A DNA stretch of 33,811 nucleotides from Acidisphaera sp. L21. Lineage in GTDB: Bacteria > Pseudomonadota > Alphaproteobacteria > Acetobacterales > Acetobacteraceae. The notes beneath the pieces are model-generated. The model was not told the origin of the DNA and searched no databases. It worked only from the letters and a program-made list of their open reading frames with translations. The first letter of the stretch is position 1; every line of letters starts with the position of its first letter. Below are positions 16,412-24,771 of the stretch, piece by piece. The stretch covers positions 126,988 to 160,798 of the forward strand of contig NZ_LMUY01000015.1 in the NCBI RefSeq assembly GCF_009765685.1, read 5' to 3'. The position numbers and the translations under genes were made by a program.

Positions 16412-17821
16412 ATGGACATCGCCGTGCCCACCGATAATCCAGTCCGGCACACGCTGGCGATGCAGCGCCTTGCCGACCGGCGGGATGGTGCGCCCCCGCC
16501 AGAACAACGGCTGGCCGCGCTCGCCTCGCTGGACGCGACGCTGCGCGCCAACCGGGATGCGATTGCCGAAGCGATCTCGGTGGATTTCGGCCATCGCGCC
16601 CACCAGGAGACGATCCTCGCCGAACTGGTCCCGTCGCTGTCCGCCATTCGCCACGCCCGGCGTAACCTGAAGCGCTGGCTGCGGCCGGAAAAGCGCCGGG
16701 TCGACATCGCATTCCAGCCCGGCCGCGCCTGGGTGGAATGGCAGCCGCTGGGTTGCGTTGGCATTGTCTCGCCCTGGAATTACCCGCTGCTGCTCACAGT
16801 CAGCCCCCTGGTGGACGCGCTCGCGGCGGGCAACCGGGTGATCGTCAAACCATCGGAAATGACGCCGCGCTTCGCCGCCTTGTTCGCCGTGCTGATGCAC
16901 GAGGCCATCGACCCGGCGCAGGTCAGCGTCATCACGGGCGGCCCCGACACCGCCCGGGCATTATGCGCGCTGCCGCTGGACCATCTCCTGTTCACCGGCT
17001 CGACCGCGATCGGGCGGGAGGTCGCGCGGGCCGCGGCGGAAAACCTGACGCCGGTGACGCTGGAACTGGGTGGTAAGTCCCCGGCGCTGCTGTTTCGCGA
17101 CTATGACATGGCGGCGGCGGCCCGCAGCATCGCGCTGGGCAAGTTCTTCAACGCCGGGCAAACCTGCATCGCACCCGATTACGTGCTGGCGCCCGAGGAA
17201 CACGCGCCTCGCTTCGCCCAGATGCTGCTGGACGCGGCGAAGCGGCTCTATCCGCGCATTGGCGGCAATCCCGACTACACATCCATCATCAGCGACCATC
17301 ACCACCAACGCCTGTATGCGATCCTGCGCGAGGCGGAGGCCGCTGGCGCGACGCTGCTACGGTTAGGCGATTCCTACGCCGAGCGACGGCTGGGCCCAAC
17401 CATCGTGCTGAACCCGCCGCTGGATGGCAGGCTGATGCAGGAGGAAATCTTCGGCCCGATCATACCCGTCATCGGCTATCGCGAAGTCAACGATGCATTC
17501 CGCTTCATCCGCGATCGGCCGCGACCTTTGGCGCTATACCCGTTCACGAAGGACCCGGCTAAGCTCCGGGCTGCCATGACGGGCACGATATCCGGTGGCG
17601 TTTGCGTGAATTCGACGCTGATGCAGTGCATCCAGGACGATCTGCCATTTGGCGGCGTTGGCCTTTCCGGCATTGGCGCCTATCATGGGCAAGACGGGTT
17701 TCGCCGGTTTTCCCATGCCCGCGGCGTCTACCAACCAGGCCGCGTGCGTGGCTTCGAATTCCTCGCCCCGCCATACGGGCGCAAGATGCGCCTCGCGCTG
17801 CGGGCGATGCTGTTGCGCTAA
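16412..17821 (+). CDS. calB: coniferyl-aldehyde-dehydrogenase-like NAD(P)+ aldehyde dehydrogenase
   Basis: This enzyme oxidises an aldehyde to the acid with NAD(P)+. The 469-residue length fits the short, class-3-like ALDHs to which CalB belongs. Cofactor-binding regions include GIVSPWNYPLLLTVSPLVDALAAGN and the GSTAIGREV turn. The general base is Glu218 in LELGGKSP and the nucleophile is Cys252 in GQTCIAP, with the standard 34-residue spacing. EEIFGPIIPV and the C-terminal LPFGGVGLSGIGAYHG are family signatures. The start has GGAGG six bases upstream. The aldo/keto reductase follows 27 bases later, so the two probably share a transcript. The CalB-specific name is by pattern resemblance and the real substrate could be another aldehyde. 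Confidence 0.85.
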   Translation: MDIAVPTDNPVRHTLAMQRLADRRDGAPPPEQRLAALASLDATLRANRDAIAEAISVDFGHRAHQETILAELVPSLSAIRHARRNLKRWLRPEKRRVDIAFQPGRAWVEWQPLGCVGIVSPWNYPLLLTVSPLVDALAAGNRVIVKPSEMTPRFAALFAVLMHEAIDPAQVSVITGGPDTARALCALPLDHLLFTGSTAIGREVARAAAENLTPVTLELGGKSPALLFRDYDMAAAARSIALGKFFNAGQTCIAPDYVLAPEEHAPRFAQMLLDAAKRLYPRIGGNPDYTSIISDHHHQRLYAILREAEAAGATLLRLGDSYAERRLGPTIVLNPPLDGRLMQEEIFGPIIPVIGYREVNDAFRFIRDRPRPLALYPFTKDPAKLRAAMTGTISGGVCVNSTLMQCIQDDLPFGGVGLSGIGAYHGQDGFRRFSHARGVYQPGRVRGFEFLAPPYGRKMRLALRAMLLR

Positions 17822-17848
17822 AATCCTGCTGACGATGGGAGACACGCC

Positions 17849-18901
17849 ATGCGTATGAACAAACTCGGCCGCACCGGGCTCTTCGTGTCCGAACTATGCC
17901 TGGGCATGATGACGTTCGGCGGCAAGGGGGAGATCTGGAGCAAGATCGGCGACCTCGGCCAGGCCGAGGCGGATCGTTTCGTCGCCCACTCCGTCGAATC
18001 CGGTATCAATTTCTTCGACACGGCGGACGTCTATTCCGAAGGCATCTCCGAACAGATCACCGGCCAGGCGATCCGCAACCTGAATCTTCCACGCGACAGC
18101 GTCGTCATCGCCACCAAGGGCTATGGCGGCATGGGGAAGGGGCCCAACACCGGCGGCAGTTCCCGCCTGCATCTGCTGGACGCGGTAAAGGCCAGCCTGA
18201 CCCGCCTGCAACTCGACCACATCGATCTCTACCAACTGCACGGCTTCGACCCGGCGACCCCGATCGAGGAAACCCTGCGCGCGCTCGACACGCTCGTCCA
18301 GCACGGCCACGTCCGCTATGTCGGCGTGTCCAACTGGGCCGCCTGGCAGATGATGAAGGCAATCGGTTTGTCCGAGCGTCTGAACCTCGTGCGGATCGAC
18401 AGCCTCCAAGCCCATTACAGCATCGCCAGCCGGGAGTTGGAGCGCGAGATCGTTCCGATGCTGCGCAGCGAGGATGTCGGGCTCATGGTCTGGAGCCCGC
18501 TCGCCGGAGGCCTGCTCAGTGGCAAAGTCACCCGCGACCAGGCCTCCCGCCAGGGCGACCGCCGCGCCAGTTTCGACTTCCCGCCAGTCGACAAACCCCG
18601 CGCCTACGACTGCATCGACGCCATGCAGCCCATCGCGGCCGAGCGTAACGTCTCCGTCGCCCAGATCGCGCTATCCTGGCTGCTGCATCGCCGGGCCGTC
18701 AGCACCGTCATCGTCGGCGCCCGGCATTTCGCCCAATTAGAGGACAACATCGCCGCCACCAAGATCGAGCTGACCGAGGCGGAACTGGACGCCCTCGACA
18801 AAGCCAGCACGCTGCCCGCCGAATATCCCGGCTGGATGTTCGAACGCCAAACCGTGCGCGCCACGCTGCTGGCCAACGCCGGGCGCAAAAACGCGCGCTG
18901 A
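17849..18901 (+). CDS. aldo/keto reductase
   Basis: This is an NADPH-dependent oxidoreductase with a TIM-barrel fold, 350 residues long. The catalytic tetrad is complete: Asp57 and Tyr62 in FFDTADVYSEG, Lys90 in IATKGYG and His131 in YQLHGFD. The cofactor loop includes VWSPLAGGLLSGK and the C-terminal STVIVGARHFAQLEDN. The N-terminal MNKLGRTGLFVSELCLGMMTFG is typical of the YajO/YhdN group, which reduces small aldehydes and ketones. It follows the aldehyde dehydrogenase gene by 27 bases and precedes a strong hairpin. Two ATGs (17849, 17855) are close together and either could be used. Paired oxidation and reduction of an aldehyde pool is plausible; the substrate is unknown. Confidence 0.93.
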   Translation: MRMNKLGRTGLFVSELCLGMMTFGGKGEIWSKIGDLGQAEADRFVAHSVESGINFFDTADVYSEGISEQITGQAIRNLNLPRDSVVIATKGYGGMGKGPNTGGSSRLHLLDAVKASLTRLQLDHIDLYQLHGFDPATPIEETLRALDTLVQHGHVRYVGVSNWAAWQMMKAIGLSERLNLVRIDSLQAHYSIASRELEREIVPMLRSEDVGLMVWSPLAGGLLSGKVTRDQASRQGDRRASFDFPPVDKPRAYDCIDAMQPIAAERNVSVAQIALSWLLHRRAVSTVIVGARHFAQLEDNIAATKIELTEAELDALDKASTLPAEYPGWMFERQTVRATLLANAGRKNAR

Positions 18902-18912
18902 AGACAGGCTAA

Positions 18913-18948
18913 GGGAGGGGGATAGTCATCCCCCTCAAACCCCCTTTT
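18913..18948. terminator. bidirectional terminator between convergent genes
   Basis: GAGGGGGAT (18915-18923) pairs perfectly with ATCCCCCTC (18928-18936) around the loop AGTC. CCCCCTTTT follows on the plus strand. On the minus strand the TAA stop of the racemase-like gene (18947) lies just before it. A nine-base GC-rich stem at a convergent junction fits termination from both sides. Confidence 0.75.
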
Positions 18949-19669
18949 ATCCCATAAAGGACTTCGGCCGCACCGCGCCATGCAGCCATTGCACCAGCGT
19001 CACCACATCGAACACTGGTAGACCTGTCGCAGCGGCGACTGCCGCCGCGTAGGGCGGCATGTTGGTGCATTCCAGCACGATCGCGCCGACGTCAGGATGC
19101 TCCGCGATCAGCGTACGCGCCGCATCCAGCACGTCCTGTTCTGCCTTCTCGGTATCCAAATCATCCCGTTCCGCCTTGATCAGCACCGGGAACAACTCGC
19201 GCCCGCCCTCGCATCCCGCCATCGGCGTATCCACCGGCGCCCCCACCGCCTCCAGATGCGCCGCCGTCAAGCTCTGCCGCGAGATCGTAATCACCCCCAC
19301 CCGGCGACCCGGCGGCAGCGTCGCCTGCACCCATGGCACCTGCATCAGCGAACTGGTTGCCACCGGCACGCCCACATGCGCCGCCAATTCCCGCTGGAAC
19401 AGCGACAGAAACCCGCAATTGGTCGTAATGCACGCGGCCCCCAACGCGACCAACTCGTCGGCCGCCACCAGGAAATCCCGCAGCAGCCCTTCGGCGCGAT
19501 TCAACACCACCCGCTCCGGGCTGGCGCCGCGCACCACGCGGTAATGCACGGGGAACGGCCAGGTGATGGCATTGCCCATATCGCCGGGCACGCGGGCAAA
19601 CCGTGCCTCCAGCATCAGGATGCCCAGCGCCGCGCCATACACCGCTTGCCCGCCCCGCATCACCGCCAT
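18947..19669 (-). CDS. Asp/Glu racemase superfamily protein (maleate isomerase/hydantoin racemase-like)
   Basis: The protein has 240 residues with the two-lobe fold of cofactor-free racemases. The two catalytic cysteines are visible: Cys85 in ITTNCGFLSLFQ and Cys201 in IVLECTNMPPYA. RRVGVITISRQSLTAAHLEAVG marks the start of the second lobe, as in hydantoin racemases and arylmalonate/maleate enzymes. The substrate is likely a small dicarboxylate, amino acid or hydantoin, but this cannot be decided from sequence alone. The gene is divergent from an RraA-type aldolase gene with only 59 bases between the starts, so both promoters must be compact or overlap coding sequence. That arrangement suggests shared control and one catabolic route. 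Confidence 0.85.
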   Translation of the reverse strand: MAVMRGGQAVYGAALGILMLEARFARVPGDMGNAITWPFPVHYRVVRGASPERVVLNRAEGLLRDFLVAADELVALGAACITTNCGFLSLFQRELAAHVGVPVATSSLMQVPWVQATLPPGRRVGVITISRQSLTAAHLEAVGAPVDTPMAGCEGGRELFPVLIKAERDDLDTEKAEQDVLDAARTLIAEHPDVGAIVLECTNMPPYAAAVAAATGLPVFDVVTLVQWLHGAVRPKSFMG

Positions 19670-19728
19670 CGCTTGTCACCCCCAACGCTGCGCGCGATGC
19701 TGCCGCACACAACAACACGGGGGAAGCC

Positions 19729-20421
19729 ATGCCATATCCATTCACACGCCAGGACCTCGAAGCCTTGGCCGCCTGGGACACGCCGACCATCTGCAACGGC
19801 CTGGAATTGGTGGTGCCCGAACGCCGCGCCATCGGCTTCACCACCGTGCAGATGGTCTCCGCCATTCCGCTCGCCAAACCGATGGTCGGCCTCGCCCGCG
19901 TCGGCTGCATCCGCGCCAAAGAAGCCCCCCGCGGCAAGGTCGCCGATCGTCTGGATTGGTACGACTATGTCGCCGAGGCCGAGATGCCCACCGTGGTCAT
20001 GCTGCAGGACCTCGACGACACCCCCGGCTATGGCGCCTGGTGGGGTGAGGTGCATTCCACCGTGCACAAAGCCCTGGGCGCGCTCGGCTGCGTCACCAAC
20101 GGCTCGTTCCGCGACACCGCCATGTTGGCGCCGGACTTTCAGATCATCGCCGGCATGATCGGCCCCAGCCACGCCCACGTGCACCTGGTCGACTTCGCCA
20201 AGCCGGTGAACATCTTTGGCATGAACTGTGCACATGACGACGTCATCCACGCCGACGCGCATGGTGCGGTGGTCATTCCGGCCGAGGCGGTAAAGCTGCT
20301 GCCGGCCGCCATCGACCTGTGCACCCGGCGGGAAAAGGTGATTCTGGACATCTGCGCCAGCCCTGACTTTTCTGCTGCCAAGCTGCGTGACGCCGTAAAA
20401 CGATCAGGTGAGATTCATTGA
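19729..20421 (+). CDS. RraA-family protein, probable HMG/CHA-type aldolase
   Basis: The protein has 230 residues from the ATG at 19729, which has a GGGGGAAG purine run directly upstream; the frame continues upstream but without homologous sequence. RraA-fold proteins are either RNase E inhibitors or class II pyruvate aldolases. The latter cleave 4-hydroxy-4-methyl-2-oxoglutarate or 4-carboxy-4-hydroxy-2-oxoadipate using a metal. The aldolase signature is present: LGCVTNGSFRDT, with Arg128-Asp129 for pyruvate and metal binding. ALAAWDTPTICNGLE near the start and HVHLVDFAKPVNIFGM are also typical. The overlapping dehydrogenase downstream (TTGA) and the racemase-like gene on the other side favour a catabolic aldolase over an RNase regulator. 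The cluster points to a 2-oxo/hydroxy acid. Confidence 0.85.
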   Translation: MPYPFTRQDLEALAAWDTPTICNGLELVVPERRAIGFTTVQMVSAIPLAKPMVGLARVGCIRAKEAPRGKVADRLDWYDYVAEAEMPTVVMLQDLDDTPGYGAWWGEVHSTVHKALGALGCVTNGSFRDTAMLAPDFQIIAGMIGPSHAHVHLVDFAKPVNIFGMNCAHDDVIHADAHGAVVIPAEAVKLLPAAIDLCTRREKVILDICASPDFSAAKLRDAVKRSGEIH

Positions 20422-21359
20422 CGATACTGCTGGTCAAATCCGGCGGTGAGGCGGCACTGCCCGATTGGCAGCGCCACTTCGCCGAGTCTGCCCCCGACAT
20501 CGAAGTCCATTGGTGGGACGACCCGGCCATCCAGCCGGAGCAAGTCGAATACGTCCTGGTCTGGGAACCCGATCACGGTCGCCTGGCCCAGATGCCGAAC
20601 CTGCGCATGGTGCTGTCCACCGCGGCCGGCGTCGACCACATCACCCGCGATCCGGCCTGGCCCGCTCACCTCCCGCTCGTTCGCATGGGCGGTGAGGAAA
20701 CCGCCCAACGCATGGGCGAATACGTCAGCCTCGCCTGCCTCGGCCTGCTGCGGGACGTCCGCCGGATCATGGCGTCGCAAGTCGCCGAGAAATGGGACTA
20801 TTTCGAAAACCCACGCTGCGCCCTGGACGTCCGCGTCGGCATCATGGGCATGGGCAATCTCGGCGCCCGGTCCGCCCAAATGGTCGCCGGGCTCGGCTTC
20901 CAGGTCGCCGGCTGGTCCCGATCCCGCAAGGAGCTACCCGGCATCGAATCCTTCGCCGGCCCGGAAGAATTCGAGGCATTCCTCAGCCGATCGGACATCC
21001 TGGTCTGCCTGCTGCCCGACACGCCAGACACGCGCGGCGCCATCCGCGCCGAAACCATCGCCCTGCTGCCACCCGGCGCTGGCGTGGTAAACGCCGCGCG
21101 CGGCACGCATGTCGTATTCGACGACCTGGTTGCCGCGCTGCAAATCGGCCACCTCAGCGGCGCGGTGTTGGACGTATTCACCCAGGAACCGCTGCCCCCG
21201 GGTCACCCCGCCTGGTCGCATCCCCACATCCTGGTCACCTCGCATCTCGCCAGCCTGGCCACCCGCAGCGCCCGCGTCCGCTACGTCGCCGATGCCATCC
21301 GCCGACACGAGGCAGGGGAGGCGCTGCCGAACCTCTACGATCCGATCCGGGGCTATTAA
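20418..21359 (+). CDS. D-2-hydroxyacid dehydrogenase (glyoxylate/hydroxypyruvate reductase A-like)
   Basis: This 313-residue NAD(P)H enzyme reduces glyoxylate, hydroxypyruvate or a similar 2-oxo acid. The Rossmann motif is GIMGMGNLGARS (Gly144, Gly146, Gly149). The catalytic residues are Arg228 in VNAARGTHVV, Glu257 in VFTQEPLPPGHPAW and His276 in VTSHLAS. WSRSRKELPG after the second strand, with basic residues, favours NADPH. The start is the TTG at 20418 that overlaps the TGA of the RraA-like gene (TTGA); no other start lies before the first strand (ILLVKSGG). Coupling to an aldolase suggests that the 2-oxo acid product of cleavage, such as glyoxylate, pyruvate or oxaloacetate, is the substrate. 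The family is certain. Confidence 0.92.
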   Translation: MTILLVKSGGEAALPDWQRHFAESAPDIEVHWWDDPAIQPEQVEYVLVWEPDHGRLAQMPNLRMVLSTAAGVDHITRDPAWPAHLPLVRMGGEETAQRMGEYVSLACLGLLRDVRRIMASQVAEKWDYFENPRCALDVRVGIMGMGNLGARSAQMVAGLGFQVAGWSRSRKELPGIESFAGPEEFEAFLSRSDILVCLLPDTPDTRGAIRAETIALLPPGAGVVNAARGTHVVFDDLVAALQIGHLSGAVLDVFTQEPLPPGHPAWSHPHILVTSHLASLATRSARVRYVADAIRRHEAGEALPNLYDPIRGY

Positions 21360-21553
21360 CGCAGATTTCACGACGACCTAGCGCACGTGTCGGCCATGGC
21401 GGAGCCTCTCAGCCGATCCTAAGTCCACTAAGGATAACCCACTGACAACACCGTTAAAACCGCGTCTTCACAAACCTGAATCTTAGGAGCGCCATAGTAA
21501 CGATCTGTTCATGCGCGAGAGAGACATTGCTTAACGCCGCCCCAGGATCTCCG
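21360..21553 (+). promoter_or_regulatory. intergenic leader before the unknown gene pair
   Basis: About 190 AT-richer bases separate the dehydrogenase from the unknown pair. ATCCTAAG (21416-21423) and CTAAGGAT (21428-21435) form an imperfect 8-base inverted repeat around TCCA, without a T-run. It could be a weak terminator or an operator. A promoter for the next two genes should lie at 21440-21530, but I see no clear -35/-10 pair. Confidence 0.35.
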
Positions 21554-22669
21554 ATGCTCCTCTCCTTCGCACCGACGCTGCCCTACTATCCCACAACGTT
21601 CCTGGAGCGCGGCGTCGCCGTGCCGTTCACCACGCCCATGCTCGCCGGCACGCGCGTGCGGCCGGGGGAGCGGGTGACCCTGGAACTGATCGTGCCCAAT
21701 CCATCCGGCGGCCGCGGCCAATACATCCTGCCGTGGACCTCGCTTCAGGATCTGTGCCGCCCCAGCCTATACGACCGCACCCTGCAGAAGGGCGTGGCAG
21801 TGCTCAGCGCCGTCACCCCCGCCGCCATCCGCCGCATCACCCGCGACGTTGCGGCCGGCGGCCTGGCCGGGCGGGAGGCACGGGCATCGGCTCGCGAGGC
21901 GGTGACGCGCGACACCGACGGCCTCATCGTCACCAATTTCTGCCTGCTGATGGCGCTGATGCGTGAGGTCATGCCCGACGACCCAAGCCGCGGCCCGCGC
22001 CCGCCTGAAACGCCCGAGGTGATGCGGCGCCGTGCCAACCTGGCAGTGGCCCAGGTGGCGCCGGCGCTCGGCCTCGACTCCGACGGCGTCGCCCGCGCCC
22101 TGGAGGACCTGGCCGCAATCTTCGTCGGGATCGGCATCGGGCCCGAGGCGATGGCCACCGCACGGCTGCCCCGCGCGGTGACGCGGCTGGAAAAGTTGCA
22201 GGACGATATGGAGCGCTGGATCGCCGACCACGGCGACGACAGCACCGGCGGCGCCGACCTCGTGCGCTCCTGCGCCGCTCTCACGCTCTCCTGTGCCAAG
22301 GCGACGCTGGAAGACGCCCGTAAATCAGCCCAGCAGCCTATCGAATTGCTGAAGCGGTGGCGTGCCGACCCCGAAGCCGCCGCCATCAAGGCGACCCGGC
22401 CGGAATGGATCCTGGATGGCTGGGACCATATCTGCGCCATTTGGGAGGCGGCCCAAACCAGGGCCACCCAACGCGCCGCCATTTTCGAGATTGCCCAATT
22501 CGCCCCGGTGATCCCGCGAGAGGCAAGCGAGTGGGTCGGCAAACTGGATGTCGAGGCGGAGGCGAAGTCGCTGTTCCGCCGCCTGGTGGACCTGAACCAC
22601 GATTGGCGCAGCGGCGGCAACGTCTTCCAACAGGCGGCTCGGACCGAGCATCTGCTGGCGGCGCATTGA
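21554..22669 (+). CDS. hypothetical protein, first of an unknown pair
   Basis: I do not recognise this 371-residue protein. The ATG at 21554 has AGGA six bases upstream; a TTG at 21527 would add nine residues. The first 65 or so residues look like a compact beta-rich domain (LLSFAPTLPYYPTTFLERG, then RVTLELIVPNP and YILPW). The rest is mostly helical and Ala/Arg/Glu-rich, including a charged stretch around TRLEKLQDDMERWIADHGDD and a Trp-containing segment, EWILDGWDHICAIW. There is no signal peptide, membrane segment, nucleotide-binding loop or Cys cluster, so it is probably a cytosolic or structural protein. Codon use matches the neighbours. The next gene begins seven bases later, so the two probably work together. 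Confidence 0.7.
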   Translation: MLLSFAPTLPYYPTTFLERGVAVPFTTPMLAGTRVRPGERVTLELIVPNPSGGRGQYILPWTSLQDLCRPSLYDRTLQKGVAVLSAVTPAAIRRITRDVAAGGLAGREARASAREAVTRDTDGLIVTNFCLLMALMREVMPDDPSRGPRPPETPEVMRRRANLAVAQVAPALGLDSDGVARALEDLAAIFVGIGIGPEAMATARLPRAVTRLEKLQDDMERWIADHGDDSTGGADLVRSCAALTLSCAKATLEDARKSAQQPIELLKRWRADPEAAAIKATRPEWILDGWDHICAIWEAAQTRATQRAAIFEIAQFAPVIPREASEWVGKLDVEAEAKSLFRRLVDLNHDWRSGGNVFQQAARTEHLLAAH

Positions 22670-22676
22670 AGGCGAC

Positions 22677-23876
22677 ATGGAGATGAGCCAGACCACTGTC
22701 CCACGCGATCTGCAGTATTCGCTCGCCCAGGCATCCGAGGCGAAGATGGTCCGCGTCGTCAGCATGGTGGACGCGATGGCCGATCGCGGTGCCGCAGACG
22801 ATTTGCTGGTGCCGCTCCGCTCTCGCCTGGCGGTCCTGCGGCCCGCACGCCCGCTCCGCTTCTCCCGCCTGCTGTTCTTGCCGCTGGATGCGATCATCGT
22901 ACCGGCGGCGCAATGGCGCGTGGGCCTGGAACTGATACCTCGCTCCGCCATCCCGCCGCTGACGGCCGTGGTGCAGGCCGGCCTGGCAGGCGCCGCCGAT
23001 ATCGAGGCGATGATCGTCGGGCGATCCTGTGGCGAGACGGAGATCGAGGCGCAGGCCGGCCGGCGACTATGGTCGGCCGCCGCCGATGTGTTGACCGGGC
23101 TCGACACCTGCCCCGGCTGGGGCGCCGCGACGGCCCTGCCGGACCACGCCTGGCAGGAAATCCGCGCCAAGGTCGCCGGCGTGCTGCTGATCGCAGACCG
23201 CATCTGGGGCGAAGAACCGCCCGCCTTCGCCAGCGATGCGGCGATGGCCGCGTTACTAAACGACGTGCAGCAGCATGCGCCCCTGGCGATGAACGCCGTA
23301 CTGGCCGTGCTCCTGGCGCTCGGCAAGGACTCGGCCCGGGTGCTGCGCGCCGCGTCCCGCCACTCGGACCGCGTCGCCGGACTGGGCCGCGCCGCCTTGG
23401 CCCGCGCCTTGGACGCCTTGCCGGAGGTGGTCGCCAACCGCATCGGCCGCGCCAGCGTCGACGACGCCGCGGACGAGGCCGACCGGGTCGATGCGTTCCT
23501 CACCGCGGCGGAGGCCTCCGGCTCGATCGGGCGGGCGGAAATCCGCGCCGCGCGGTTCGAAGCCGCCGCGCAGTGTGCCGACCGCTTCGCCAACGGTGTC
23601 GCCAGCGAGCTGATCCCGCCGGCCGTGGCCTACGGCGCCATGCCGTCCGACGAGGAGATCATGGAAGCGGAGGGGATCGCCCGCTCGCTCGCCCGGATCG
23701 AGCGGGCGGGGCGGTCCATGGGCGGCGAAACCCAGTTCGACGCGGCCTCGGCCGACGCCCAGGCCCTGCTCTGCAGCCTTGGTCCGGCAGAGATGGAGGC
23801 TGTGGATCGCGCCCGCCTCGCCGAGATCCTGTTCGGCCCCGATCAGGCGGAGCAACTCATGCGGTCCACCTGCTGA
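22677..23876 (+). CDS. hypothetical protein, second of an unknown pair
   Basis: I do not recognise this 399-residue protein. It starts at the ATG at 22677 with AAGG four bases upstream; a second ATG lies at 22683. The most distinctive part is RPARPLRFSRLLFLPLDAII, followed by VPAAQWRVGLELIPRSAIPP (residues about 56-100). It is a proline-punctuated, partly hydrophobic block, too short and polar for a clear membrane anchor. The remainder is almost wholly helical, with many Ala/Arg/Asp repeats such as RAALARALDALPEVVANRIG, and could form alpha-solenoid or coiled packing. No catalytic motif or signal peptide is visible. It sits seven bases after the previous unknown gene. The next gene, an aldolase-like protein, has its own ribosome-binding site 60 bases on. 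The coding call is firm, the function is not. Confidence 0.7.
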   Translation: MEMSQTTVPRDLQYSLAQASEAKMVRVVSMVDAMADRGAADDLLVPLRSRLAVLRPARPLRFSRLLFLPLDAIIVPAAQWRVGLELIPRSAIPPLTAVVQAGLAGAADIEAMIVGRSCGETEIEAQAGRRLWSAAADVLTGLDTCPGWGAATALPDHAWQEIRAKVAGVLLIADRIWGEEPPAFASDAAMAALLNDVQQHAPLAMNAVLAVLLALGKDSARVLRAASRHSDRVAGLGRAALARALDALPEVVANRIGRASVDDAADEADRVDAFLTAAEASGSIGRAEIRAARFEAAAQCADRFANGVASELIPPAVAYGAMPSDEEIMEAEGIARSLARIERAGRSMGGETQFDAASADAQALLCSLGPAEMEAVDRARLAEILFGPDQAEQLMRSTC

Positions 23877-23935
23877 ACGCTTGACCGCGGCAGCCCGCCG
23901 GGCGGATTATTGCCGACCCGAGCAGGAGCATTGCT

Positions 23936-24715
23936 GTGAACGTCCAGACCTCCCCCCAGGCGCGTGGCGCCATGTCTGCCGAGGAGTGGCAGATCCGTTG
24001 CGACCTCGCCGCGCTGTACCGTCTGGTCGCGCATCACCGCATGACCGACTGGATCTACACCCACATCTCCGCCCGAATCCCGGGGCCGGAGCATCACTTC
24101 CTGATCAACCAATACGGCGTGCTGTTCGATGAAATGCGCGCCTCCGACCTGGTGAAGATCGACCTGGACGGCAACATCATCCAGGAATCGCATCACGCCG
24201 GCATGTCCGAGCGTAAGGTGAACGCTGCCGGGTTCTGCATCCACTCCGCCATCCACATGGCCCGCGAAGACATCATGTGCGTGGTGCACACCCACACCGC
24301 CGCCGGCATCGCCGTGTCCGCCCAGAAGCGTGGCCTGCTGCCGATGAGCCAGCATTCCCTGCGCTTCTACGGCCGCATGTCCTACCACGGCTACGAAGGC
24401 ATCGCGTTGGACCTCGACGAGCGGGATCGCCTGGTCCACGACCTCGGCGACAACCGCGCCATGATCCTGCGCAACCACGGCCTGCTGGTCGGCGGCCGCA
24501 CCATCCCCGAGGCATGGTCCGACATCTATTACCTGGAGCGGTCCTGCCAGGCCCAGGTCGCCGCCGGCGATGGCGAGCTGATCCTCCCGCCAGAGGAGGT
24601 GCGCCAGCACACCGCGGCCCAGTTCAACCACGAGGGCACGCTGGCCCATTCCGAGTGGGCCTGGGAGTCGGCTCTGCGCCAGATCGAAGGCGGCAAGACG
24701 GACTATCGGAGCTGA
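23936..24715 (+). CDS. class II aldolase/adducin family protein
   Basis: The GTG at 23936 has AGGAG seven bases upstream. The 259-residue product has the class II aldolase fold used by L-fuculose-phosphate aldolase and adducin. Three zinc-ligand histidines are present: His118 and His120 in CVVHTHTAAG and His181 in LRNHGLL. The spacing agrees with FucA. The catalytic Glu expected about 19 residues before the HTH motif is not there; the segment reads KVNAAGFCIHSAIH. This places it with the adducin-like group whose reactions are mostly unassigned (decarboxylases, aldolases or salt-bridge roles). A strong hairpin follows the stop, which separates it from the membrane protein downstream. The family is sure. 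Confidence 0.9.
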   Translation: MNVQTSPQARGAMSAEEWQIRCDLAALYRLVAHHRMTDWIYTHISARIPGPEHHFLINQYGVLFDEMRASDLVKIDLDGNIIQESHHAGMSERKVNAAGFCIHSAIHMAREDIMCVVHTHTAAGIAVSAQKRGLLPMSQHSLRFYGRMSYHGYEGIALDLDERDRLVHDLGDNRAMILRNHGLLVGGRTIPEAWSDIYYLERSCQAQVAAGDGELILPPEEVRQHTAAQFNHEGTLAHSEWAWESALRQIEGGKTDYRS

Positions 24716-24727
24716 GCATCCACTTCG

Positions 24728-24760
24728 CCCCGGCCGGCACCCTGCCGGCCGGGGCGGTTT
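24728..24760 (+). terminator. strong hairpin after the aldolase gene
   Basis: CCCCGGCCGGC (24728-24738) and GCCGGCCGGGG (24744-24754) form a perfect 11-base stem around ACCCT, followed by CGGTTTCG. The T-run is poor. It begins 12 bases after the aldolase stop and ends 17 bases before the next start, so it may terminate or attenuate transcription into the membrane glycosyltransferase and ABC genes. Confidence 0.6.
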
Positions 24761-24771
24761 CGTCCACCAGC

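Noticed and set aside
21454-21468. Possible CtrA-type site TTAA-N7-TCTT before the unknown gene pair
   Set aside because: The second half-site is degenerate and no second copy is nearby; chance in an AT-richer leader.
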